Source of the DNA: Puccinia triticina
Taxonomy: Eukaryota; Basidiomycota; Pucciniomycetes; Pucciniales; Pucciniaceae
Direction of reading: 5' to 3'
Length of the DNA: 64,000 bases
NCBI RefSeq assembly: GCF_026914185.1
Contig: NC_070573.1
Coordinates: 1-64,000 of the forward strand
The first letter of the stretch is position 1, and every line of letters starts with the position of its first letter. The position numbers and the translations under genes are program-made. The notes beneath the pieces are model-generated. The model saw only the letters and a list, made by a program, of their open reading frames with translations. It did no database searches and had not been told where the DNA came from. Of this stretch, positions 44,264 to 55,105 are shown piece after piece.

Positions 44264-45287
44264 GAGATGGCAAAGGGGTACTTGTTGCCGGGTACCCGGT
44301 ACCCGTTGGCTGGTACCCGTTTGGCCCTACAGGTACCCGCCGGCGGGTGCCGGGTGAGGGTGCGGGTGTCCAGAATTCTGGTTGGAAGGACGGCAGGTAC
44401 CTGGACGGGTACCCGCCGGTCAGCCGGTCATCAAAGAGGATACCTCTCAATGAGCGGCTGAACCAGTCATCGAAGCGGATAAAAGCTCTTGATGACCGTT
44501 CAGCCGGTCATCGAAGAGCCTACAACCTCTTGATGACTGGCTGACCGGTCATCGAAAGGGATACAACCTCTCGATGGCCGGCTGACTGGTCATTGAAAGG
44601 GATACAACCTCTTGATGGCCGGCTGACCGGTCATCGAAGAGGACAAAAGCTCTTGATGACCGTTCAGCCAATCATTGAAGAGCCTACAACCCCTCGATGA
44701 CCGGTTGGCCGGTCATTGAGGAGGCTACACTCTCGATGACTGATTGGCTGGTCATTGAGGAGGCTACACTCTTGATGACCGGCTGACCGGTCATTGAAGA
44801 GGCTACACTCTGGATGACCGGCTGACCGGTCATCAAAAGGGATACAACGCCTCAATGACCGGCTGACGGGTCATCAAAAGGGATACAACCCCTCAATGAC
44901 CGGCTGACCGGTCATCGAAAGGGATACAACCTCTCAAGGACCGGCTGACCGGTCATCGAAAGGGATACAACCTCTCGATGACTGGCTGACCGGTCATCGA
45001 AAAGGATAAAGGCTCTCAATGACCGATCAGCCAGCCATTGAGGAGGATAAAACCTCTCAATGACCGGTCAGCCGGTCATCGAAGGCGCTACAACCTCTCG
45101 ATGACCGGTCAGCCGGCCATCAAAGGTGATACCCGGGTACCTGTGCCTGGCACCCGGGTACCTCCCCCTCTGCACCCGGGTACCTCCCATGGCGGGTGCC
45201 GGGTGCGGGTGCGGGTGTGAGGAATTTGTGAAAAAACAGGGAGGTACCCGCACCCGCCACAGGTACCCGGGTGCCATATGCCATCTC
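44264..45287. mobile_element. TIR element (GAGATGGCA) with GGTACCC ends and TGACCGGTCA array
   Basis: TA then GAGATGGCA at the left, and TGCCATCTC then TA at the right, define 1024 bp. Inside each end is a GGGTACCCG cluster. Between them (44400-45125) about fourteen units of GATGACCGGCTGACCGGTCATCGAAAGGGATACAACC type, period about 51 bp, form a strongly self-complementary array. It unites two of the dispersed repeat families in one element. Confidence 0.72.
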
Positions 45288-46020
45288 TATCCTGGACCGG
45301 ACAGGGTAATACCTGCTGGGATCAGGTAGGGGCTACAGCGCTGCAACCTCCACCCAAAGGATCTTACTTGGATGATTTTCCAAAGTCACCTGGCCTGTTT
45401 CAGCCATTTTTTACACAAAAGCATTTATTTAATTTCAAAGAGGAAATGAATTTATGATAGAAAAACAACAACTAAGCAGTAAAACTGATTTGAAAAATCA
45501 CATTATCAAAATTTTTATTTTCAATACAAGGACAATTAAAGAGTATTATATATATATATATATATATGAAGTATGTTATCAAATCTTTTATGGTACCTCC
45601 ATTTGGATAAAATACAACAACTAAATGGGGATTTCAGAATGATAAACCCTGAAGATAGGTTCCTACATATGGGGCTAATGCACTTTCCAAGGATTTTAAA
45701 CCAATGACAGGGTACTCCAGGGCATGAGTTTTAAACCACACCAAAAAATATTTTCATCATAATAATCAGTTAAAACTTCTTCTTGATTTTTTTATTACAT
45801 GGTTTCAACTTCTGTGACAACTGAATTAAGCTCTTGTAAGAGGGTTAAAATTCTGTAAAAAACTTCTGGAACAACAAGGTTAATAATCTGTAATAACTAG
45901 GTTAGCCATGTGAAATGCCTTGGTATTAACAATGTATTGAACATGGCAATGTGTGCACATTGCCTTCCTTTTGGGGGTGGTGATAGTGAGTGGATTTAAA
46001 TGATTTCATTTATTGATGCT
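45288..46020. other. Unassigned AT-rich stretch
   Basis: A (TA)10 run at 45545-45568. No coding or RNA feature supported. Confidence 0.45.
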
Positions 46021-46105
46021 TAGCTGATGATTGCATTGCTTCTAGATCACAAAAACCAAGGGGGTCAGCTTTTGCGCACCTCCGGCCGACATCAAGTTTC
46101 AGAAA

Positions 46106-46432
46106 TTGTCATCAGCCAAAAAACAAAAGCTCAACACCGTCAATTTTGATGATGTCCATCACCATTGCAGCCCATCTGCTGATTCTGCTGCTTCCATCAT
46201 TGAACCCAACAAGCAGCTACTTCACGAGTATGTTGAATTTGTCAAGATACGTCCAAATAAGCAAGAACAGGTCCTTGCAGTGCTCAATGAGAAGGATATC
46301 ACCCATCCAAACATGTTTCTCTTAAAAAAAAACACGGCTGAAAAGATGTCTCAATGGGGTTTGAGTAATGGCATCATTGCTCAGCTTTGGGACAACGTCT
46401 TAAAATTCAAACACCATCTAGCTTCTCAATAG
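46106..46432 (+). CDS. Coding exon with SAM-like domain, rust-type hypothetical
   Basis: The frame (MSSAKKQKLNTVNFDD) opens after a TTCTAG acceptor near 46046 and ends at a stop after 108 codons. The C-terminal 65 residues, with LLHEYVEFVKI, EKDITHPNMFLL and WGLSNGIIAQLWDNVLKFK, have the helix pattern of a SAM-like domain. It is probably the terminal exon of the gene whose first part is at 41280-41693, separated by repeats. No stop or frameshift is visible in this part. Confidence 0.45.
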   Translation: MSSAKKQKLNTVNFDDVHHHCSPSADSAASIIEPNKQLLHEYVEFVKIRPNKQEQVLAVLNEKDITHPNMFLLKKNTAEKMSQWGLSNGIIAQLWDNVLKFKHHLASQ

Positions 46433-46640
46433 TTGGTCCTCAGGATGCCAAGTTTCTTTAACTTTTCCTCTGTAGCATAATGATTATCCCCCTTTTTTTC
46501 CTGACTCTCCAAGTCTAAGCACTTTATCCCAGCCTTGCTTTAAGCTTATCCAATACCTAGTCCTATAGTCTTGATTCTGATTCCATGTTGATTTGCAGCA
46601 GTTAATTCTTATGTTCTGCTTGACATAGCCCTTGGCCTTA

Positions 46641-49395
46641 CACTGCAAGAAAAACTCTAGAAATTGCTTGCAGTTGAGATGCAGGAGCTCAGAGCAAACT
46701 GTGCCTCATGCAAGAATCAAGCACTGGTTGTTGCATAATTTATGAAAGAGTGATCTAAGGTACAAAAAACTGAGTACAGGCTCCAAAATACTGAGTTGAT
46801 AACTGTGCAAATTCACCTTTCATGTGAAAATTCCCCTTTCAAAATTTGTACATAGTCTTTTCATCATGTGTTCATGACCCTTTCATGTTTACATGTCCCC
46901 TTTGAGTTTTTGACATCCCTTTCAATACTCCTTTCATCATTCAGGTTTATATACCCCTTTCATCATGTGTACATATCCCTTTTATGTGTTAATACACCTT
47001 CTCACATTCACCTTTCATCCTGCATATTCTTTTCATATGTACATATCCCTTTCTTGTGTACATACCCTTTTTATGTTATTCTGGCTGGATTCAATGGCAC
47101 ATGGAGTGTTGACTAAAATCAATTAAAAGGGTGCTCATTTGCCTCAGCCTACTGCATGAGCACTACAAACTGTTCAGCATTGATATGCTGAACAAGGTAC
47201 AGTTGCAGTAGTCATCTGTTGGTACCAACCCACGGGCAAAAGTTGACATCCAGACGCGGGGCAAGCCTTAGAGTGTAAAATAGGCCCAAAACTCACATTG
47301 ACCACATTTTTGGGGTCTTTGAAGGTTGTAGATTCTAAATCTATATGGGCTTGCTGATTGCTCCAGCCAAAAAAAAGTTTCATTTTTTTTGATCTCTGCA
47401 ATTGGGACCTGGGCATATATACATACTATAAGGCCATATACCGCAGTTCTGAGAAAGCTCCTCTGGACCTGCAATTTTGCCCCGCAAACTCAACTTCAGC
47501 CACCTTTATTGCCTCCTGTATGGCCGTTGCCATACAGGAACATTCATTTGGTGCAAAAGCTATCTTTGTGATAGCTAGCTTTGAGCTTTTGAGAGTGGCG
47601 CCGTTGGACTCCTTGTCAAATTTTGAGTCCAGCGGTGTAAAGCTCAAAAGTGTTCCTGAGAACCTTTTGCTGAGTGCGTAAAGGGATGAATGAGGTTACC
47701 TCTGCCTTTCCTGGGTCACTCAACACTAAAACAAGCCCCCCAATCTACAATTGGAAGGTTTATGTAGTGATAGTGGAGGTGTATCAAAAGATAGCCTACT
47801 TTGAGCAGGTGTCTTAAGGGTATGGTGATGTAGCTGATGTGTAAGTGTTGTAATGAGGTTGTAATTTGTATGTAAGGGTGTAAAACCACAATATAGAGTG
47901 GGCTAATACTGAATATAGAGTGGACTAATACTGTAGAGTGAGCAAGTATTGTACTGTTATGGGGTAAGCTGAGTGCAAGTAGTTTGCTGAGAGAAATTAC
48001 AACTGGGGGGGAGGAGAGCCTCCTTAAACAGAAAAGAGTGAGACATTTAAGCTCCAAGGGAAAAAGACAATGAGGGGTTTTAGCTGCCCTGAAAGCTACA
48101 ATGAGGTATTTTGGCTGGTGGTTGACAGGTCACATGAGGTCATGATGTCATATGAGGGAATTTAGCTAGTGAGAAATAGGAGGTGAGATGTTTTAGTTAG
48201 CTGGCCTGGCCTGTCAAATGGTGTCATCTGCAAGCTGCATGAGGGGTTTTTGCTATCTTGACACCTGCATGATGTCATCTGTCAACTGTCAGACTGCAGC
48301 CCCTATTACACTAGTCTGCATGCACCTGCATAAGACTGCATTAGACTGCATAAGCCTGCATCAAGTGTGCATAACACTGCATGACACTGCACGACATGTG
48401 CATAGCACAATGTAATGAGTGCAGCTGATGAGGTAAAGTGTATGTAAAGGTTTAGACAAGCTGTCAGGGTGGTCCATGTAATGGATTACATGTCCTGGGT
48501 AAGTGTGGTTCATTTAACGGATTACATGACCTGAGTATGGTGTTTGTATGTGTGAAACTGACTGATGGTGTCTTGAAAGGGTTGTATCTTCTGATCCAGA
48601 GGGGTGTAAAGTGTGTTTTCCATGGTTTCCTGTGTAGTTTTGGCCGTAGAATCCAGTGGTGTTGCCATATTGGTTGATTTGAGAGTGTACATAGGAGAAA
48701 AAAAAAAGGAAATTTTGAAATGGACTAGATGGGTAACCATAAAGCATACCACAGCGGTCCTCTGCTCCCCTGTGCCGGTCAGCATGACTGGGCACTAGGC
48801 TGCCCAGTCAGGTCCCGCAGCCCTGTATAACCCGGGCAGTCCAGAATACAGGGGGGATGTGGCTGAAGTTGAAGTCGAGCTCAGGGGGCAGAATTCCCGG
48901 TACGGAAACGCAAGCTTTCTCAGAACTGCTTTATATGGACTTGAATTTATTTTATGGGCTTATGGAGCTTTCTAAATCCATAATCTCACATTTAATTCAC
49001 ACATCCGTGGACATAACATAGCTTCAAGCCTCAAAGCTGCTTAATGGGTCTTGATAAAAATGAAAAGATAAGATAGTTTTTGCCCCAAAAAAATAAACCT
49101 GCAGGCAATGAGGTTGAGCTGATCTTGACTTTCTCACATTTTTCTCACCCATGACGGACATCCAGCTGACCCCAACCACCAGTCTCCCCGCGGGGCCCCT
49201 ATGTTTGTTTGAAAAATTGCAGGCCCCCCAATTGGGACCAGCCAAAAGTTTGACCCAACGGATGACTACTGCAACTGTACACACTCAAGGTGCACCAGCA
49301 CGGAATTTGGGTGCTTGACTCCAGCTTGAGCTGAGGCTTGATTCAAGATTGCTGCATCTCAACTGAAAGCAGTTTCTAGAGTTCTTCTTGCCGTG
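46641..49395. mobile_element. TIR element (CACTGCAAGAAAAACTC), copy 2, interrupted
   Basis: Left end CACTGCAAGAAAAACTCTAG and right end CTAGAGTTCTTCTTGCCGTG match the 895-bp element at 10941. It includes the CCCTTTCATG repeat (46795-47060) and AAGGTGCACCAGCAC near the right end. The element at 47200-49277 splits it. The TAA duplication seen at copy 1 is not clear here (TTA left, CTT right). Confidence 0.82.
47200..49277. mobile_element. TA-flanked TIR element (CAGTTGCAGTAGTCATC) nested in copy 2
   Basis: CAGTTGCAGTAGTCATCTGTTGG and its reverse complement (one mismatch) bound 2078 bp, with TA on both sides. The uninterrupted site in copy 1 reads AAGGTACAAACTCAAGG, so the insertion is defined exactly. 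The CAGT start and TA target suggest Tc1/mariner. Weaker inversion continues inward (CAGTTCTGAGAAAGCT at 47443 against AGCTTTCTCAGAACTG at 48913). No transposase frame is recognisable. Confidence 0.85.
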
Positions 49396-49894
49396 CTTGT
49401 TTCTGTATCCAATCCTCTAGGTACATTTCATCATTCTCCTTTTATCTTTCTCTTTCTATCTTCCCATCCTGAAATGCCAACCTCTAGTTTTGACTCTTAA
49501 TCTATCAAGTGTCTTAGCTCTTATTTAGGGAGCTCTTGAGTCTTATATGTGGGCTTTAGGGTGCACATGACTGCTTCTAGCATGCTGCTATTACTTTTAT
49601 TGTAATTTTTTTATTTATACACATACTTCATGCACTGCAAAAAACCTTTGGCAGATTTTGTGTGAAATTTCCTGATTTTTTAAAGCCTTATTCTCACTCA
49701 AAGTGGTCAAAATGTTCCAAAGGAGATTAATATATGTATATCAAATGTCAATAAATTGTTTGAATTTTTGGGGATGGGGGAACATGAATTCCAGGTCCCA
49801 AATGAATGTACTGGTTTTGTTTCTAATTAATGGGTTTTTGCAACATACAAGGAAGCTTCAAAAAATTCACAAATGACAGTAAAAGGCCTTTCTA
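49396..49894. other. Unassigned stretch
   Basis: AT-rich sequence without recognisable genes or element ends. Confidence 0.4.
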
Positions 49895-50095
49895 GGGGGG
49901 TTCACAATACAATAAAAATAAAACTTTAGAGTCAATTTTAAGGCCTTTACAGACAATTTTTTAAAAAATGAAGAACACCCTCTGATTGCCAGGGGACACC
50001 TAATCCTGTAAATCCTGCCATATTTTTAAAAAGTTGTTGATAAAGGCCTTAAAATTGACTCTAAAGTTTTATTTTTATCCTATTGTGAACCCCCC
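49895..50095. mobile_element. Short TIR element (GGGGGGTTCACAAT), TA duplication, copy 2
   Basis: The 201-bp element has arms of about 60 bp that pair almost perfectly (AAAACTTTAGAGTCAATTTT on the left). TA lies at 49893-49894 and 50096-50097. Same family as 12528-12726. Confidence 0.9.
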
Positions 50096-50097
50096 TA

Positions 50098-52480
50098 TTG
50101 ATTCCTAGAAAATAAATCTTGAAAAATTTTCTTACTTCACCTGTAGTGCACAAAGTTTTAGGAACTGCGTGCACTAAAAAGTGCGCAAAGATTATTGTGA
50201 GCCTGTGTCTTTTATGTGACAACAGGACACAAAGAAAAGGAGGGGGAATAGTTTGGATTTCTTGGGATAAAGAAATACAAACAGAAAGAGAGGAAGAGAA
50301 GATCAGGCCTAGACTTTAAGTCTTTATTAATTGATCTGGGCTATTCTCAACCTGGAAAAGTTGGATGCCAGCTGTGCAAGGCCAAGAAAGAGTGCAACAG
50401 CCTCCACTCACAACAAGGAAACGTTGGTGGGATTCAGAAGTAGGGTTACTACTCTGCTCTGGTTTTGTAGGTCTTAACCAGAGATAACCTTTTGATCTTT
50501 TAAGATTGAAAAAGTTGAAGAAAAGAAGAAACAATCAAGAGCAACAGAGTTTCACTCTGGATAAGCAAGGTTCAGTGAAAAGAGTCTACTTACTGTCAAT
50601 ATCCTAGGCGCCTGTGACGGTAGGTATACTGGGAGCGTGGTGGTCTCTTTGGTGGTGATTCTGGGTTATCTGAGGTGTGTTTCTGGTGTGCTGAAGTCTG
50701 TGAATCCTCCTCAGGCAGGGGGGATCCTGACTTCGAAAATTTTCACAGTTTGCTTATGTAATTACATATGTACATGTGGTTTGGTGCGCCTGGTAGCGCT
50801 GACACGTCACAACTGCGCATGCGCGCCACAACTCAGTAACTCAGGGAAGGAGTAGAGTTACAAAGAATTGGTGAGTTGTAACTAGGGTTAAAATTGCATG
50901 AGGAAACAGAATGTGAAGTCAAAACATGAATATCTATTAAGATGAAAAAGATATTAAGTAATTCATATGTAAAAAGTAGAAAAGGCAGACTTTAGGTCAG
51001 CTGTGATGACTCTAAGGCTGACAATTATTTTGCAGTGCATGAAATACATCCGTTTATTTATTAGGTTTGTCAAGATGGCTTGTGATTAGTTGCCAGCTTA
51101 CAATTGATATGGGTTCAGCAAAGCTCCCAGACAATAAAATCAACATGGATCTCAGAGGTTATATATATAAGTTGTGCACTTGCAGCTACATGTTATTTTC
51201 TAAAATTCTAACATTCCCAGTAAAAAATGGAGGACTTGATATGTTGGGTCTGCTGCACTCTGCAACCCCCAGAGCCATATATATTCTATCTAAAACAAGA
51301 CTTCCATGTGCTGACAAGCTACAAGTCCCATGTAAATCTGGTTCTTGGAGGGCTTCAGAGCCAATGTGAAGTCCACAAGCTACGTCCTTTGACAAAATAT
51401 CAATACTCATTTATATGTATTCAAATAGATTTCAACCATCATCAAAACATCTGACATCATCCCAAAAGACATGTGCACTTTTTTATATTAATGAAAATGT
51501 TTCTTGCAGAAGAAATTCCGCCATGGTAAGATCAAATCCGGGCAAGTGGGCACATCATCTATAATCTCCATAACATGATGTGTTTTTTTTTTGAAAAAAA
51601 ATCCAGGGAGCTGGCTGTGGTAATGTGTTTCATTGATCTGTCTATAACAGGCCAATGCAGCTCAGCTTTCACTTTGGCAACCTGCCAAGGCCATCAGCCT
51701 TAATGATATCTATCCTGTCAATAGTTTTCCCCATGGCGCAAAAATGGACAGGGGACTTGGGCGACTTCGTTAAGTAGTCAACAGACGCAATATACTATTT
51801 ATCGGCATCTCAAAAGAACTTCACTAAAGAATATTTTGCTTTTTTGGAGATTTACAGATGCCGGGAGTCTAGTACCCCATCTACTGTTGGAAAGCAACTC
51901 GGGCTTTAATACTCCCAAGACCATGAGATGAGGATTTCGACAGCCTTCTCAAAAAACAAACCGGCTAAAAAACAAAAACGTGTTGCAGTGGCATACTCCT
52001 CCCGGAGCATTGATCCCAACCCGCGACTCGAGCTTAACTAAAGCCTCTCCGAGGAGGCGCCGGGGAGGGTGCTCGCACCCCGCGAGCACGGCAGGGACTT
52101 GTGTACAGTTCGCCCGCGACTTGACCCCTAGTTGATGATTCGCAGAACGCTTGATCTGAGCCAGACCAGCCGTCCACTGCTGTAGGCTGGTCGGTTCAAC
52201 CATCGGTGTTCCCCCAAATCATGCTGGCTCCTTCATATAAAGAAGCCTATTGGTGTTGTTTACAACCCCTTCCTTTGATTTGAGGATACAATCAACTCGC
52301 AGTTCAACCTTTCTCAAACCACACTCTCAATTGACCATTAAAGTTACCAGTTGACGCGCATTCCCATCGTACCGAGGTGCAAGAAGGGGATCTTAAAACA
52401 CATCATTCGCCGTTTTTTGTTTTGTTTTGTTTTTGAAATCGTAGTATACAGTATATAGTTTTTACCCCGACCAAGTTACC
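50098..52480. other. Unassigned stretch before the second gene island
   Basis: Several frames of 60-100 codons exist, including an ATG frame on the minus strand at 51949-52203. None shows a domain or a splice context that convinces me. A TATA-like ATAGTTTTTAC and pyrimidine-rich stretch lie just before 52481 and probably belong to the promoter of the next gene. Confidence 0.35.
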
Positions 52481-54647
52481 ATGTCAAGGCCAAGTCTTTT
52501 GGCTGGAAGGGCATCCTCGCGGACCCCTACAGTTATCTCGGTATCCAGAGGATGGACAGCCGCCGAATTTCAGCTCGTAGGTGTCGTATTCGGAATCACT
52601 CTTGGGTTTGGTTACTTTGTCGTATGCCACGCAGCGAGCCAAGCACGAAAGGTGAACACGGTTACAGTGTTAATTTGGTTGGGTGTGCGTCGCAAAACAC
52701 TGTCTACTATCATTTTATCTGAAAGTCGCATATATTCTAATCTCATGTGGCTTTGCCTCACTCAACGCTCTCGCAGATTTCCGCAAATTTAACTTCCGCC
52801 TGCATTACGTTCCTCTTTGCGAGTGGAGTAATTGATGCATCGATTCCATATTATCTATGCGTAATACATCTTTGTGCGTGGTCAATGAATTCTGTCTCAG
52901 GTCTACAAAGTGTTCATGATGATCTAACTTTTCTTTCTTCTTTTTTTAGGGGCCATCCAGGTTTGTTTTTATGTGTCTTCTGAGTCTAGTAACCAATGTA
53001 AATTTAAATGGATCAAAGAACGATGCTGACTGTTTGGCGATGATATGACAAATCAGCTGAATTGCGTGTTCCAAATCATGGCAAGTTTTGATTTTGGAAA
53101 AAGAAGGAGACGCGAATCCGTGAAATCCTCATATTAAACTAATTATTTTCCCTCTGTTACTTAGGTGAGCCGGATAATACTGATATGGTCGAGCCCTTTC
53201 CATTGTAAATGTTTGCGATGGGGAATCTGGATTTGGGCGTTCCTCCTGACCGGTGCCGCGGTGGGTACACTGTGCTTGCAATGTGAATCATACTGGTTCT
53301 CCAGGCTTATAATCCAGCCTTGATCTTTAGTTTTCTACCTGGATTCCGGCTCGTCTTCAGGTATCTGAACAGATCATAAAGTTGAACGCGATCTGTTATC
53401 CGATTGTGTGAGTTGTTGAAGCTCGCTTGTTGTTCCATGGACAGTGAAATGTTTCCTCGACACTGAATCCCCGCTCTTGTGATACCAACAGGAGAGTTGT
53501 TTGTTTGTTGACAAATGCTTGTCTCAATATCACATTTATATATTCAGTCAAAAATTCCTTAGTCGCTAATGGGTTAACGAAATAGTTTAGTCATTGGCTC
53601 AATACACTTGGGTCTCGTTCTTGAGTTTGGCTGACATTTGCACTCCCTTCAGCAACAGATTATTGAGGTTTAACGCAAAGATCATGGCATTGTCGTTATT
53701 CCTGGTATGCACCAATCTTAAGCTCCATCTTTGGAATTCAAATGCTGATCATTTTCGATGGACCCCCCCCCCCCCAACAGGATTTAGTCCCAATATTGCT
53801 CTTGTGAGTATATATCGAAACTCGCCGAATATATGAAAAACCGCTAACCCCATTTTCACTATGACCCCCCGAAATAACTGTAGGATTTTTCACAGCAGGT
53901 CAGTAAAATTTCAAATGATATCATCCTGAATGGACTGCAGACGCACTTATAGCTAGTATTTTCCTCCAATTTTTCAGTCTTCTATATATATCATTTTTCC
54001 CCCTGTCGACAATGATCAAGCTGCAAATAGTGGGTGATTTTTTTTTTCCTATTCAGCGCCTGGCCAACCCCTGTATTCAAGCTGATTTGATTCACTCTTA
54101 TCACGCATAGGAACTTGTGACCAATGACTTGATTGTAGAAGTCATCAAGTCCGAAAATCAGTTGAGAATAATCAGAGAAAGTCATGCGAGATTGATTCCA
54201 GGATATCATACACTTGACGGAATAGAAAGTACGATCAGTACCCCCCGTAGTAAGCTACTTGAATCTATAATGATCAGTAAATTTGACTTAATATTAACGT
54301 CTATTATTATTAAAGCATGCATGTTCGGTGACGAGGAAGGAATGAAAAGTTCTAAGCACAAACGGCTTACCGTCCCCAACCATCCGGATATGTGGAAGCT
54401 CCCATCAATCAGCCCAAACCTAGCCTCACCGCCCTCACTTAAGATTGGCGAGAGTGCGCCGGCCGGACTGTCGATTCAGCTGGATGATATGTTTGATTCT
54501 TCGACTTATTTTGGGATGTTTATGCCATATGCATCTCCGATTGACTCGGAATCGGAAGATTGGGTGCACAGTCGAATGTCTTCTGGATACTCTTGTGAAA
54601 CTGATCTAACTGTAGACTCACATATAGCATTAAGGCTTCTAAAATAG
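52481..54647 (+). CDS. Seven-helix fungal integral membrane protein
   Basis: Eleven exons close in phase to 416 residues: 52481-52651, 52777-52900, 52950-52960, 53165-53260, 53331-53407, 53492-53584, 53653-53704, 53781-53803, 53884-53898, 53978-54029 and 54111-54647. Conserved blocks of a widespread fungal membrane-protein family of unknown function appear in order. They are LVGVVFGITLGFGYFVV (helix 1), SACITFLFASGVIDAS, LRWGIWIWAFLLTGAA then TWIPARLQVSEQIIKLNAIC, ACLNITFIYSVKNSLVANGLTKY, RLLRFNAKIMALSLFLDLVPILL, and LLYISFFPLSTMIKLQIELVTNDLIVEVIKS. The 150-residue tail is polar, with DSSTYFGMFMPYASP. Two exons are only 11 and 15 nt. The last exon may hide a further small intron near 54250-54310. 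Its role is unknown. Confidence 0.85.
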
Positions 54648-55105
54648 GAGGACATCTCGACAAAAATATAGTTATAGTGATTCTTGATTAAATGTGTTTT
54701 TTTATATGTAACAATACTGTAGCTAATTCATTTGAGTGGGAATCCCAGCCATCCTGTGAGTTATATGTACACCGCAAGCACCTGCTGGCAAGAGCCATGG
54801 GCGAAGTGCATGGGAGGGTAATGTTTATCAGCTCTGTTTTGAGGCTTGGGGAGGTCTGGCGGTGGACGAACCATTTTACGTTGACTGTCCGTCGCCCAGA
54901 GTGTATGTATGCGTCGATGCGGGGTAAAGTTGAGTACATAATGCATGTATGTGTTGGCCGAGTCCGTTGGATGTCTATGTACAGCCAGGGTTGCTTCAGC
55001 TGTTGGCTGTTTCCTTCTTTTCTCCGGAGCCACCTTCTCCCTGGGCAGATGTGTTTGTGGCGGATGTTGTCTTAGAAAGAACCCAACTGCTCCAGCCATC
55101 CCATC
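54648..55105. other. Intergenic region, probable promoter of the RING gene
   Basis: Open frames exist on both strands but appear to be shadows. If the next protein has a signal peptide, its first exon should lie here. SCWLFPSFLRSHLLPG at about 54985-55035 is hydrophobic but ends in a stop before the next exon. Confidence 0.35.

Noticed and set aside
52481..54647. Pheromone receptor (STE3-type) interpretation of the seven-helix gene
   Set aside because: The conserved STE3 motifs are absent, while blocks of another fungal membrane family (WIPARLQ, NGLTKY, KLQIEL) are all present.
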